DNA of 64,000 nt. Origin: Halonatronomonas betaini (GTDB lineage Bacteria; Bacillota; Halanaerobiia; Halanaerobiales; Halarsenatibacteraceae). The stretch lies in NCBI RefSeq assembly GCF_015666175.1, contig NZ_JADPIE010000002.1:434001-498000 (forward strand). The letters are read 5' to 3'. The stretch's first letter is position 1. Each line of letters starts with the position of its first letter. Under the pieces are notes generated by a model. That model was given only the letters and a program-made list of their open reading frames with translations, searched no databases and was not told the DNA's origin. A program made the translations under genes and the position numbers. Of this stretch, positions 16,668-23,951 are shown in pieces.

Positions 16668-17864
16668 TTATTTTGTAAATAACTTTCTTGGAAATTCGTA
16701 AAATGATCTACAGCCATCTTCAGTTATCTGGATAGCTTCACTGATTTCAAACCCATAATCATCAAACCAGATTCCTGGAATAACATGAAATGTCATATTT
16801 GGCTTTAACTCTGTAGTATCATTAGGCCTCATGCTTGCTGTCTGTTCTCCCCAGTCAGGTGGATAATTCAAACCAAAAGCATATCCAAGACGAGATTCTT
16901 TAACAACATGACTGCCAGAGATAGCCTCACGCCATTTTGCCTCCACTTCCTCACAGGTAACACCTGGCTGAATAAATTCAAGTGTTTCCTCTAGGCCAGC
17001 AATAACAATATCAGCTGTCTCTTTTAATTTTTTATCTGGTTCACCTAAATATAATGTCCTTGCAATAGGAGCATGATACTTATGATAACATCCAGATAAT
17101 TCAAGAATAACTGCCTCATCATCACTATATTCTGTATCTGTCCAGGTCAAATGAGGAGTATTGGTACCTTCTCCTGCAGGCATTAGTGGCACTATTGCCG
17201 GATAATCTCCACCAAAGTCTTCAGTTCCAGCATATTGAGCCTTAGCAATTTCAGCAGCTGCATCACATTCCCTGACTCCAACATCAACAACTTCCAGAGC
17301 TCTATTCATAACTTTCTCAGCAATCAAACCTGCTCTATCCATAACTTCTATTTCTGCATCAGATTTAATTCTCCTTGCTTTACCGACTAAAAAAGTTGCA
17401 TCAGCAAAACTGGCAGCTGGCATTTCTTCATTTAAGATCTGATAATTTTTATGGGTGAAATAAAATTGGTCCATTTCAACACCAATATTTTTATCATCCC
17501 AGCCTTCAGCTTTAAAAATATCGGCAACAAATTGCATTGGATGTTTACCAATAGGAGAATGCACATAATCATCAGCATACTCTCTTATATCAACATTATC
17601 TAAATAAGTTGTAACTCGAGCAGCATTGGCATCCATACCTCTACCAACCCAGATTGGCTCATCCTTATCAAGGGCAACAATTACTCCCTGATGAACATAA
17701 AATGACCAGCCATCATATCCTGTCAAATAATTCATGTTTGCTGGATGCGAGGCAAATAATACATCTATACCTCTGTCGCTCATCATTTTCTTAACTTTTT
17801 TCACTCTTCGCTGATACTCTTCTTCTTTAAAAAGAGGCTTATGTTTTCTTTTTCCACCAGCCAT
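16668..17864 (-). CDS. Ectoine hydrolase (DoeA/EutD)-like M24-fold protein, copy 2
   Basis: A 398-residue paralogue of the protein at 11488-12660, sharing NYLTGYDGWSFYV-Q, GGDYPAIVPLMPAGE, PHLTWTD, LELSGCYHKYHAPIART, GLNYPPDWGEQTASMRP and the ending EFPRKLF. This copy keeps YVHQ and VGRGMDAN, which I recall as closer to known DoeA. M24 metal ligands are replaced, as in copy 1. The Glu of ILELSGC (residue 255 from this start) corresponds to what I remember as the catalytic Glu of EutD. Two copies could divide ectoine and 5-hydroxyectoine between them; this is inference. The reading frame extends to an ATG at 17876 overlapping the preceding stop; the ATG at 17864 is chosen, and both are possible. 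Confidence 0.82.
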   Translation of the reverse strand: MAGGKRKHKPLFKEEEYQRRVKKVKKMMSDRGIDVLFASHPANMNYLTGYDGWSFYVHQGVIVALDKDEPIWVGRGMDANAARVTTYLDNVDIREYADDYVHSPIGKHPMQFVADIFKAEGWDDKNIGVEMDQFYFTHKNYQILNEEMPAASFADATFLVGKARRIKSDAEIEVMDRAGLIAEKVMNRALEVVDVGVRECDAAAEIAKAQYAGTEDFGGDYPAIVPLMPAGEGTNTPHLTWTDTEYSDDEAVILELSGCYHKYHAPIARTLYLGEPDKKLKETADIVIAGLEETLEFIQPGVTCEEVEAKWREAISGSHVVKESRLGYAFGLNYPPDWGEQTASMRPNDTTELKPNMTFHVIPGIWFDDYGFEISEAIQITEDGCRSFYEFPRKLFTK

Positions 17865-17866
17865 AA

Positions 17867-19102
17867 TTAAACCCATCCTCTCATTTCAACTGCTTTACTC
17901 ACTCTCTTTAAAGCTACTACCCAGGCTGAATGACGCATTGAAAGGTCAAGTTCCTGAGATACATCATAAGAAGCCGAGTAAGCACCAGTTATCTGTTTTT
18001 TAAGTCTCTTTTCAACTTCCTCAATATCCCAATAATCATCTGTAATTCCCTGAATCCTCTCATAATGACAGACAATTGCTCCACCTGCATTTGCTACAAC
18101 GTCAGGTATTACTGGAATACCTTTTTCTTTTAATATCTCATCTGCTTCAGGTGTTGTCGGACCATTTGCGCCCTCTACAACTAGATCAGCTTTAATATCA
18201 TCAGCATTATTCTTATTAATAACATTCTGAACTGCGGCAGGTATCAATAAATCACAATCAAGTTCTAATAGTTCTTCATTACTTACCTGCTCATATCCCT
18301 CAAGATCCTTTAATAAAGCACCAGCCTCAACTTTTTTGGCTAGCTCAGGTATATCTAATCCATCTCTATCAATTATTCCTCCACTAATATCACTAACCGC
18401 AATCACTTTTGACCCTATCTCATGTAAATAATTAGCTATTGTTGCTCCTACCTGGCCAAAACCCTGAACTACAACTTCTGCTCCATCAAGTTCAATCTCA
18501 TGATCTCTAGCAGCTTCCTGAGTTATATAAAAGATCCCAAGCCCGGTAGCTTCAGCACTTCCGACAGTTCCACCAACAGCTGCTGGTTTATCATTAATAG
18601 CCTGAGGACAATGAACTCCAGTAATCTGTTCATATTCATCCAGCATCCAGGACTGAGTCTTATAACCAGTTCCAATATCTGCTCCAGGTACATCAACCCC
18701 AGGTCCCTTAGGCTTCAAGTTTCTAATAAACGATCTGGAAATACTCTCTAATTCTCTATCACTTAATTTAGAGGCATCAACCTTAATTCCGCCCTTACCT
18801 CCACCAGCAGGCACACCAGAAACAGCATGTTTAATAGTCATAAATAAACCTAATGCTTTTACCTCATCTAAACTTAAATTAGGAACAAATCTCGTCCCAT
18901 CTCTTGTCGGTCCTAATGCATCATTATAAGCGACTCTATAAGCATCGTATACTTCAAAATCACCATTATCTCTTTTTAAAGTAACAGCAAAATCACTAAC
19001 TCTTTTTGGCCTTGATAAAAGTTTTAAAACTCTTGGATTAATATTGCCTTTTTTTCCAGCTTTATGTAAAGCATCTAAAGCTGATTCAAATACGTTGTCC
19101 AT
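17867..19102 (-). CDS. Glu/Leu/Phe/Val-dehydrogenase family NAD(P)-dependent amino acid dehydrogenase
   Basis: A 411-residue oxidative deaminase of the GDH superfamily. The substrate domain holds GGGKGGIKVD with the catalytic lysine region, PGADIGTG and a GGTVGSAEATGLG block. The NAD domain has VVVQGFGQVGATIANYL followed by DISGG. The usual product is a 2-oxo acid plus ammonia and NAD(P)H. Length and motifs are those of GdhA-type enzymes, but its place between an unknown gene and a DoeA-like gene suggests a role in handling nitrogen or an amino acid from the cluster's substrate. Its stop overlaps the longest version of the next gene. AAGGAGTG precedes the ATG. Confidence 0.88.
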   Translation of the reverse strand: MDNVFESALDALHKAGKKGNINPRVLKLLSRPKRVSDFAVTLKRDNGDFEVYDAYRVAYNDALGPTRDGTRFVPNLSLDEVKALGLFMTIKHAVSGVPAGGGKGGIKVDASKLSDRELESISRSFIRNLKPKGPGVDVPGADIGTGYKTQSWMLDEYEQITGVHCPQAINDKPAAVGGTVGSAEATGLGIFYITQEAARDHEIELDGAEVVVQGFGQVGATIANYLHEIGSKVIAVSDISGGIIDRDGLDIPELAKKVEAGALLKDLEGYEQVSNEELLELDCDLLIPAAVQNVINKNNADDIKADLVVEGANGPTTPEADEILKEKGIPVIPDVVANAGGAIVCHYERIQGITDDYWDIEEVEKRLKKQITGAYSASYDVSQELDLSMRHSAWVVALKRVSKAVEMRGWV

Positions 19103-19125
19103 ATTCTCACTCCTTTGAATAATGT

Positions 19126-19152
19126 GGGGCCGGTTAAAAATCTACCGGCCCC
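19126..19152 (-). other. Intercistronic hairpin without T tract
   Basis: A perfect 9-bp stem GGGGCCGGT / ACCGGCCCC with a 9-base loop, between the unknown gene (19166-20116) and the dehydrogenase gene. No T run follows on the minus strand and the cluster continues, so processing, stabilisation or partial attenuation is more likely than full termination. Confidence 0.6.
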
Positions 19153-19165
19153 TACAGGGATAGTT

Positions 19166-20116
19166 TTAGACCACTGGCACACAAAGATCGTCTTTATGAT
19201 CATTCATTACAATGTCATATTCTGAACGGTCTAACCATTCTTCTATTATTTGAGCTAACTTTACTCTATCTCTAGCTAACCTATTACCAAATTCTGGATT
19301 TCTAGAATCAGCCCAGGTATTATACATATCTTTTTCATTTGGACCAGGCTCAATTTTATAATATACAGGGGCAGCAACACGGGCTATCTCAGCAGAGTTA
19401 TGGAATCTCTGGAATCCACCCATGCTCTCTACAAGACTCATATAAATATCTAGAGGAATATCTACTCCACCCTGTCTAATTGATGACAGCATAGGAAGAG
19501 TCATATCACCAAGAGGATTAAAGCTATCTGCACCATATTTCTGCAATAACTGTCCTCCGGCTGCAGTACCATGTCCGGCAAATACAGAAACCTTAAAGGT
19601 AGTCTTTTCAGGAATTAAACCCTCATCCCTTAGAGAATTAACCACTCTAAGCATTCCTTCATCTGTTATTAAAAATCCACGGATACCAATATCAATACAG
19701 CGATAAATCTCATGGATATAATTCTTAATAGCATCATGACCTCTTAGACGCATACCAGATACATAACCTTCTTCAGTGATATACTGACGGCCATTATCCC
19801 AGCCACGACTGGCACATGGATTTACTAAAATCTCAAGATTATTTTCTGCACCAATAGTTGCAAATTCTTTTAATTCAGCATCATCAAGTAGAGTAGCTCC
19901 CTTTACCAGAGAGATCACCCTATGTACAGTGACATCTCTCTTTTCAGCTTCATCAACCATCTGTCTAAGATTCTCACAGTTTTCTATTCCAGAGATCTCC
20001 ATTCTTGCGTGGGCTCCACCTGGAAAACGAAGCTCAGAATCAGGCATATCATAACGTTCGCCGACACTAAAACCAAATTCCTTCTCTACATATTCTTTCA
20101 TCTTTTTATAACTCAT
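19166..20116 (-). CDS. Unrecognised soluble enzyme-like protein (possible TIM-barrel, U32-peptidase-like)
   Basis: A 316-residue cytoplasmic protein without signal or membrane segments. Alternating strand-helix segments suggest an alpha/beta barrel: VTVHRVISLVKG, LEILVNPCASRGW, GIRGFLITDEGMLRVVN, FKVSVFAGHGTAAGG, ADSFNPLGDMTL and VDIPLDIYM. The distribution resembles U32-type or related TIM barrels, but the cysteine pattern of classical U32 peptidases is absent, so no function is claimed. Possible catalytic groups are NPCASRGWDNGRQY and HNSAEI. It is the second gene of the ectoine-type cluster, 32 bp after the PanB homologue, and so probably acts on a pathway intermediate. Confidence 0.7.
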   Translation of the reverse strand: MSYKKMKEYVEKEFGFSVGERYDMPDSELRFPGGAHARMEISGIENCENLRQMVDEAEKRDVTVHRVISLVKGATLLDDAELKEFATIGAENNLEILVNPCASRGWDNGRQYITEEGYVSGMRLRGHDAIKNYIHEIYRCIDIGIRGFLITDEGMLRVVNSLRDEGLIPEKTTFKVSVFAGHGTAAGGQLLQKYGADSFNPLGDMTLPMLSSIRQGGVDIPLDIYMSLVESMGGFQRFHNSAEIARVAAPVYYKIEPGPNEKDMYNTWADSRNPEFGNRLARDRVKLAQIIEEWLDRSEYDIVMNDHKDDLCVPVV

Positions 20117-20148
20117 TTTTAACTTCCCCCTTAATTTTATTTAAACAA

Positions 20149-21000
20149 TCAATTATATTCTTCAAACAACTTCTCAAACTCTTCAATTGGATCCTGAACA
20201 TTATAGACATGGTCGTCTGTAGGGAACTTTTCTTCCTTAACATCCTTGATATATTCTTCAAAGGCTGCTATCTCTATCTCAGCTACATTAGCATACTGCT
20301 TAACAAACTTAGGAGTAAATGCCTGGAACATTCCGAGCATATCGCCACAGATAAGCAGCTGACCGTCACATGGAAGCCCGGCACCAATTGAATATACCGG
20401 AATCTTTAACTTTTTGGCTATAAATTCTGTTAGCTCCGGTGGTACTGCTTCTAGTAATAATGCTTCTGCTCCAGCCTCCTGAACAGCAATAGCATCATCG
20501 ATTAAATCTCTGGCACTATCTACATGTAATCCCTGAGCCTTAAAGCCGCCTAACTGTCCTGAACTCTGGGGTGTAAGTCCAATATGTCCAAAGACAACTA
20601 TACCTGCATCAGTTATAGCTCTTATCTGATCACAGACCCTCTGGCCGCCTTCTAGCTTAATGGCATCCATATCTGCTTCTTTTAAGAATCTACCTGCATT
20701 TTCTACAGCTTTCTCATTTGATACCTGATAGGACATAAAGGGCATATCCCCAATACAGTAAGTATTAGGAGCTCCTCTTCTTACATCCTGACAGTGGGAA
20801 ATACAGTCTTCCATTGTTACTGGAACTGTACCTGAATAGCCCTTAACGACCATTCCTAATGAATCTCCAACTAAGATCATATCCATTCCTGCCTGTTCAG
20901 CAAACTGCGCTGTCGGAAAGTCATAGGCAGTAATCCAGGCTACCTTATCACCCTCTTCTTTCATTTTGTAAAAATCTAAAATACTCTTTTTCTTTGGCAA
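20149..21000 (-). CDS. panB: PanB-family hydroxymethyltransferase (ketopantoate hydroxymethyltransferase homologue)
   Basis: A 283-residue TIM barrel of the PanB family: WITAYDFPTAQFAEQAG, ILVGDSLGMVVKGYSGTVPVTMED with the Mg-binding Asp, IGDMPFMSYQ, AIKLEGG, GHIGLTPQS and LLLEAVPPEL with the catalytic Glu. PanB moves a hydroxymethyl group from methylene-tetrahydrofolate to 2-oxoisovalerate. No panC or panD is nearby; instead it leads the TRAP/DoeA-like cluster, so a catabolic or side-specific role is possible. SIGAG in place of GIGAG and a C-terminal extension are small departures. The start is TTG with AAGGAGG 8 bases upstream. Confidence 0.88.
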   Translation of the reverse strand: MPKKKSILDFYKMKEEGDKVAWITAYDFPTAQFAEQAGMDMILVGDSLGMVVKGYSGTVPVTMEDCISHCQDVRRGAPNTYCIGDMPFMSYQVSNEKAVENAGRFLKEADMDAIKLEGGQRVCDQIRAITDAGIVVFGHIGLTPQSSGQLGGFKAQGLHVDSARDLIDDAIAVQEAGAEALLLEAVPPELTEFIAKKLKIPVYSIGAGLPCDGQLLICGDMLGMFQAFTPKFVKQYANVAEIEIAAFEEYIKDVKEEKFPTDDHVYNVQDPIEEFEKLFEEYN

Positions 21001-21015
21001 AGTTATTACCTCCTT

Positions 21016-21070
21016 TTAGTATATTGTCGACAGCAAACCCTAAAAAAACATTAGTATATTGTCGACAATT
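21016..21070 (-). promoter_or_regulatory. Twin operator-like sites ahead of the cluster
   Basis: The 16-base word TAGTATATTGTCGACA occurs at 21017-21032 and again at 21052-21067. Its core TTGTCGACA is a palindrome-type GntR half/whole site, and the distal copy extends to the perfect 12-bp palindrome ATTGTCGACAAT (21058-21069). The copies are 35 bp apart. On the minus strand each copy contains TATACT, which could double as a -10 element. They lie 16-70 bp upstream of the first gene and are the best candidates for the binding sites of the cluster's GntR protein. Confidence 0.7.
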
Positions 21071-21160
21071 TCTGTTCTAATATATCTATTCAACATCAAA
21101 CTTAATATTCCTGCTTAAATTTAAAATTATTTTTAGTTTTTTTCTAATTATCTAATAATT

Positions 21161-21219
21161 AAAAAGAGAAATAATCCTGAGCTAACTAGGATATCAATAA
21201 TAATAGTTAACTCAGGATT
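21161..21219 (-). terminator. Intrinsic terminator of the formate dehydrogenase operon
   Basis: A 15-bp stem with one wobble pair (21173-21187 with 21205-21219) and a 17-base loop, followed on the minus strand by a T-rich stretch (ATTTCTCTTTTT). It lies 12 bp downstream of the fdhA stop. Confidence 0.88.
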
Positions 21220-21230
21220 CTTAATTTTAT

Positions 21231-23933
21231 TTAAACTTTTTCTATACTAACTGCAGTAACTTTGTATTCAGGAATTTTTGCCTCAGGATCTAGAGCATCA
21301 TGGGTCAGACGATTAGCCGGGCTTTCTGCATAGTGGAAGGGCATAAATAGATACCCTGAAACAACTCTATCCCCAACTCTTGCATAGGTTTCAACCTCAC
21401 CACGCCTTGACTTAACTTTAACTCTATCACCATCTTCAACTCCCAGTTTTTCTGCATCTTCATAACTAATTTCAATATAAGCATCTGGTTCAAATTCATC
21501 AATAGCTGCAGAATTTCTAGTCATTGTACCTGAATGATAGTGATATAACATTCTTCCTGTCATCATAATATATTGATAATCATCATCCATTTCTTCGACT
21601 GGGGGAGTATAATGAACTGGATAAAATTTACCTTTACCCCTGGCAAATTCCCCATCATGTAAAAACTTAGTGCCTGGGTGATCTCTATCAGTACATGGCC
21701 ACTGCAAACCCAGATCACCTAATCGATCATAATAAATACCACCATAAATAGGTGTTAATTCAGCTATCTCTGCCATTATTTCTTCAACATTATCATAATC
21801 CATATCATATCCAACCTGTTTAGAAATCTCAGCAATAATCTTCCAATCAGGCCAGGCTTCCCCTGGAGGTTCAACTGCTTTTTCTATCTTTTGTACTCTT
21901 CGTTCAGTATTCGTAAATGTGCCCTCTTTTTCAGCAAAGCAAGCAGCTGGCAGAACAACATCAGCATATTCTGCTGTATCATTAAAGAAGATATCCTGCA
22001 CTATTGTAAACTCTGTCTTTTCCAATGCTTCAATAATATGCTTCTGATCTGGATCAGAAATAACAGGATTTTCTCCCATAATATATAATGCCCTAACATC
22101 GCCTTTCTCAGCTGCTTTAAATAATTCGACAACAGTATAGCCAGGCTCATCAGGAAAACCATCCACATTCCAGGCTTTAGCAAATTTATCTCTAATATCA
22201 GGATCAATAACTTTCTGATAACCTGGGAATACATTAGGTAAACCACCTAAATCACAGGCTCCCTGAACATTGCTCTGCCCTCTTAACGGATTAACTCCAC
22301 TTGCTTCTTTACCAACATTACCTGTTAATAAAGCAAGGGAAGTCAGTGATGTTACATTTGCAGTACCACTGGTATGCTGGGTAATTCCCATAGCATAATA
22401 AATAGCACCATTTTCAGCCTTAGCAAATATTCTTGCAGCCTTTCTAATATCATCAGCAGGAACACCTGTAATCTCTTCAGCTCTCTCAGGTGGATACTGA
22501 CTGACCACCTCTTCTACAGCTTCATAATTCTCTGTTCTTTCTTTAATGAATTTATCATCCTGTAAACCCTCTTCTAAAATCACATTCATCATACCATTAA
22601 TTAAAGCAATATCAGAACCAGGTTTTTGCTGTATAAATACATCAGCTTCTTCAGCCATTTCAATTTTTCTTGGATCAGCTAGAATCAATTTCGCACCATT
22701 TCTAATCGCTTTTTTCATTCTGCTTCCAATTACTGGATGGTTTTCAACTGGATTAGATCCAGTAACAAAAATAACATCTAAATCGTCTATCTCTGCAATT
22801 GAATTAGTCATTGCTCCACTACCAAAACTTTTGGCCAGACCGGCCACAGTAGAGGAGTGTCACAATCGAGCACAGTGATCAATAGTATGAGTTCCTAAAG
22901 CTGCTCTCATTAATTTCTGCATTAAATAATTATCTTCATTACTGCAACGAGCTGAACATAAAGCTCCAAAAGCATCTCCACCAGACTCTTCTTTTATCTG
23001 ATTAAACTTATCGCCAATATAGCTTAGAGCTTCATCCCAGCCAACTTCATTAAATTCACCAGTCTCTTTATCCTTTATTAAAGGAGTCTTTAAGCGATCA
23101 GGATGATCAATAAATTCATAACCAAACCGGCCTTTAACACAGGCCTCACCAACTGGATTAGGAAGACCATCTCTATAAACTGAACCAACTTCAACAACCT
23201 TATTATCTCTAGTTTTAAGATCTAACTTACAACCAACTCCACAATAGCCACAGGTTGTTTCAGTATGTTCAAAATTATATTCTCTTCCTTCACCAATTGA
23301 AGGTTTATATGTTAATGCACCAGTCGGGCACATTTCAACACACTGGCCACAAAAAACACAATTAGAATCATCATCACCTAAATCTTTCTCTAATGCTGCA
23401 GCAACTCTAGTAGTGAACCCTCGATTAATAAAATCTATAGCATCAGAACACTGAATCTCATTATCAACCCTGATACATCGACCACATAAAATACATTTAT
23501 CTGGATCATGAACTATAAACGGATTATCATGTTCAATTTCAAATCTTGGATCAACTTTACTGCCTAATGTTGATTCCTGCAACCCATATCTATATGCTAA
23601 ATCCTGCAGAGTACAATTACCATCAGCCTCACAGACCATACAATCCAGAGGATGATCACTTAATAAGAGATCAACAACACTCTTTCTTGCCCTTTCAACC
23701 CTTTCACTGGCAGTTTTAATCTTTAAACCATCAGTCACACCAGTAGAGCAGGAAGTTATTAATTGACCTGAATCAACATCTTCAACAATACATAATCTAC
23801 AGCCACCACTTATACTTAAATCTGGATGATAACATAAAGTTGGAATCTCATAGCCTTCTCCCCTTACAGCTTCAAGAATTGAAAGGTCGGATTCCACCTC
23901 ATGTTCTTTACCATTTATTTTTATTAAGGTCAT
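21231..23933 (-). CDS. fdhA: Selenocysteine-containing formate dehydrogenase, catalytic subunit with NuoG-like N-terminus
   Basis: One 900-residue protein read through an in-frame TGA at 22862-22860 (residue 358), in the context DHCARL-U-HSSTVAGLAK, where the family has Cys or Sec as the Mo/W ligand. Domains in order: a [2Fe-2S] ferredoxin domain (TLCYHPDL, GGCRLC), a NuoG His/Cys cluster (HPLDCMVCEADGNC), two [4Fe-4S] motifs (CILCGRC, CVFCGQC), the CGYCGVGC cluster, then the bis-MGD domains (VTGSNPVENHP, GITQHTSGTAN, MTGRMLYHYHSGTMTR) and a C-terminal molydopterin-dinucleotide barrel. It oxidises formate or reduces CO2, exchanging electrons with the NuoF/NuoE partners upstream. The ATG at 23933 has AAGGGG 8 bases before it. 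Conventional callers will report two broken genes. Confidence 0.94.
22814..22862 (-). other. Bacterial SECIS hairpin with the UGA selenocysteine codon
   Basis: Directly after the TGA (22862-22860), the minus strand folds into a lower stem of eight pairs around one mismatch (22857-22849 with 22822-22814), an internal loop, and an upper 5-bp stem TGGCC / GGCCA (22846-22842 with 22836-22832). The apical loop is GGTCT. The GGUC-type loop is the hallmark of SelB-binding SECIS elements such as that of E. coli fdhF. Confidence 0.88.
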
Positions 23934-23951
23934 ATTCACATCCCCTTAAAT

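Noticed and set aside
16668-17864. Proline dipeptidase (Xaa-Pro peptidase) annotation for the M24 proteins
   Set aside because: The five metal ligands that define M24 metallopeptidases are not conserved, and the sequence blocks fit DoeA-type hydrolases better.
19126-19152. Rho-independent terminator splitting the cluster
   Set aside because: The stem is strong but no T run follows, and no promoter is visible before the next gene.
20149-21000. Pantothenate biosynthesis locus
   Set aside because: Only the panB homologue is present; panC, panD and panE are absent and all neighbours belong to the transport/hydrolase cluster.
21231-23939. Two adjacent formate dehydrogenase fragments suggesting a pseudogene or frameshift
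   Set aside because: Both frames are identical in phase, are separated only by TGA at the family's Cys/Sec site, and a SECIS hairpin follows; read as one selenoprotein gene.
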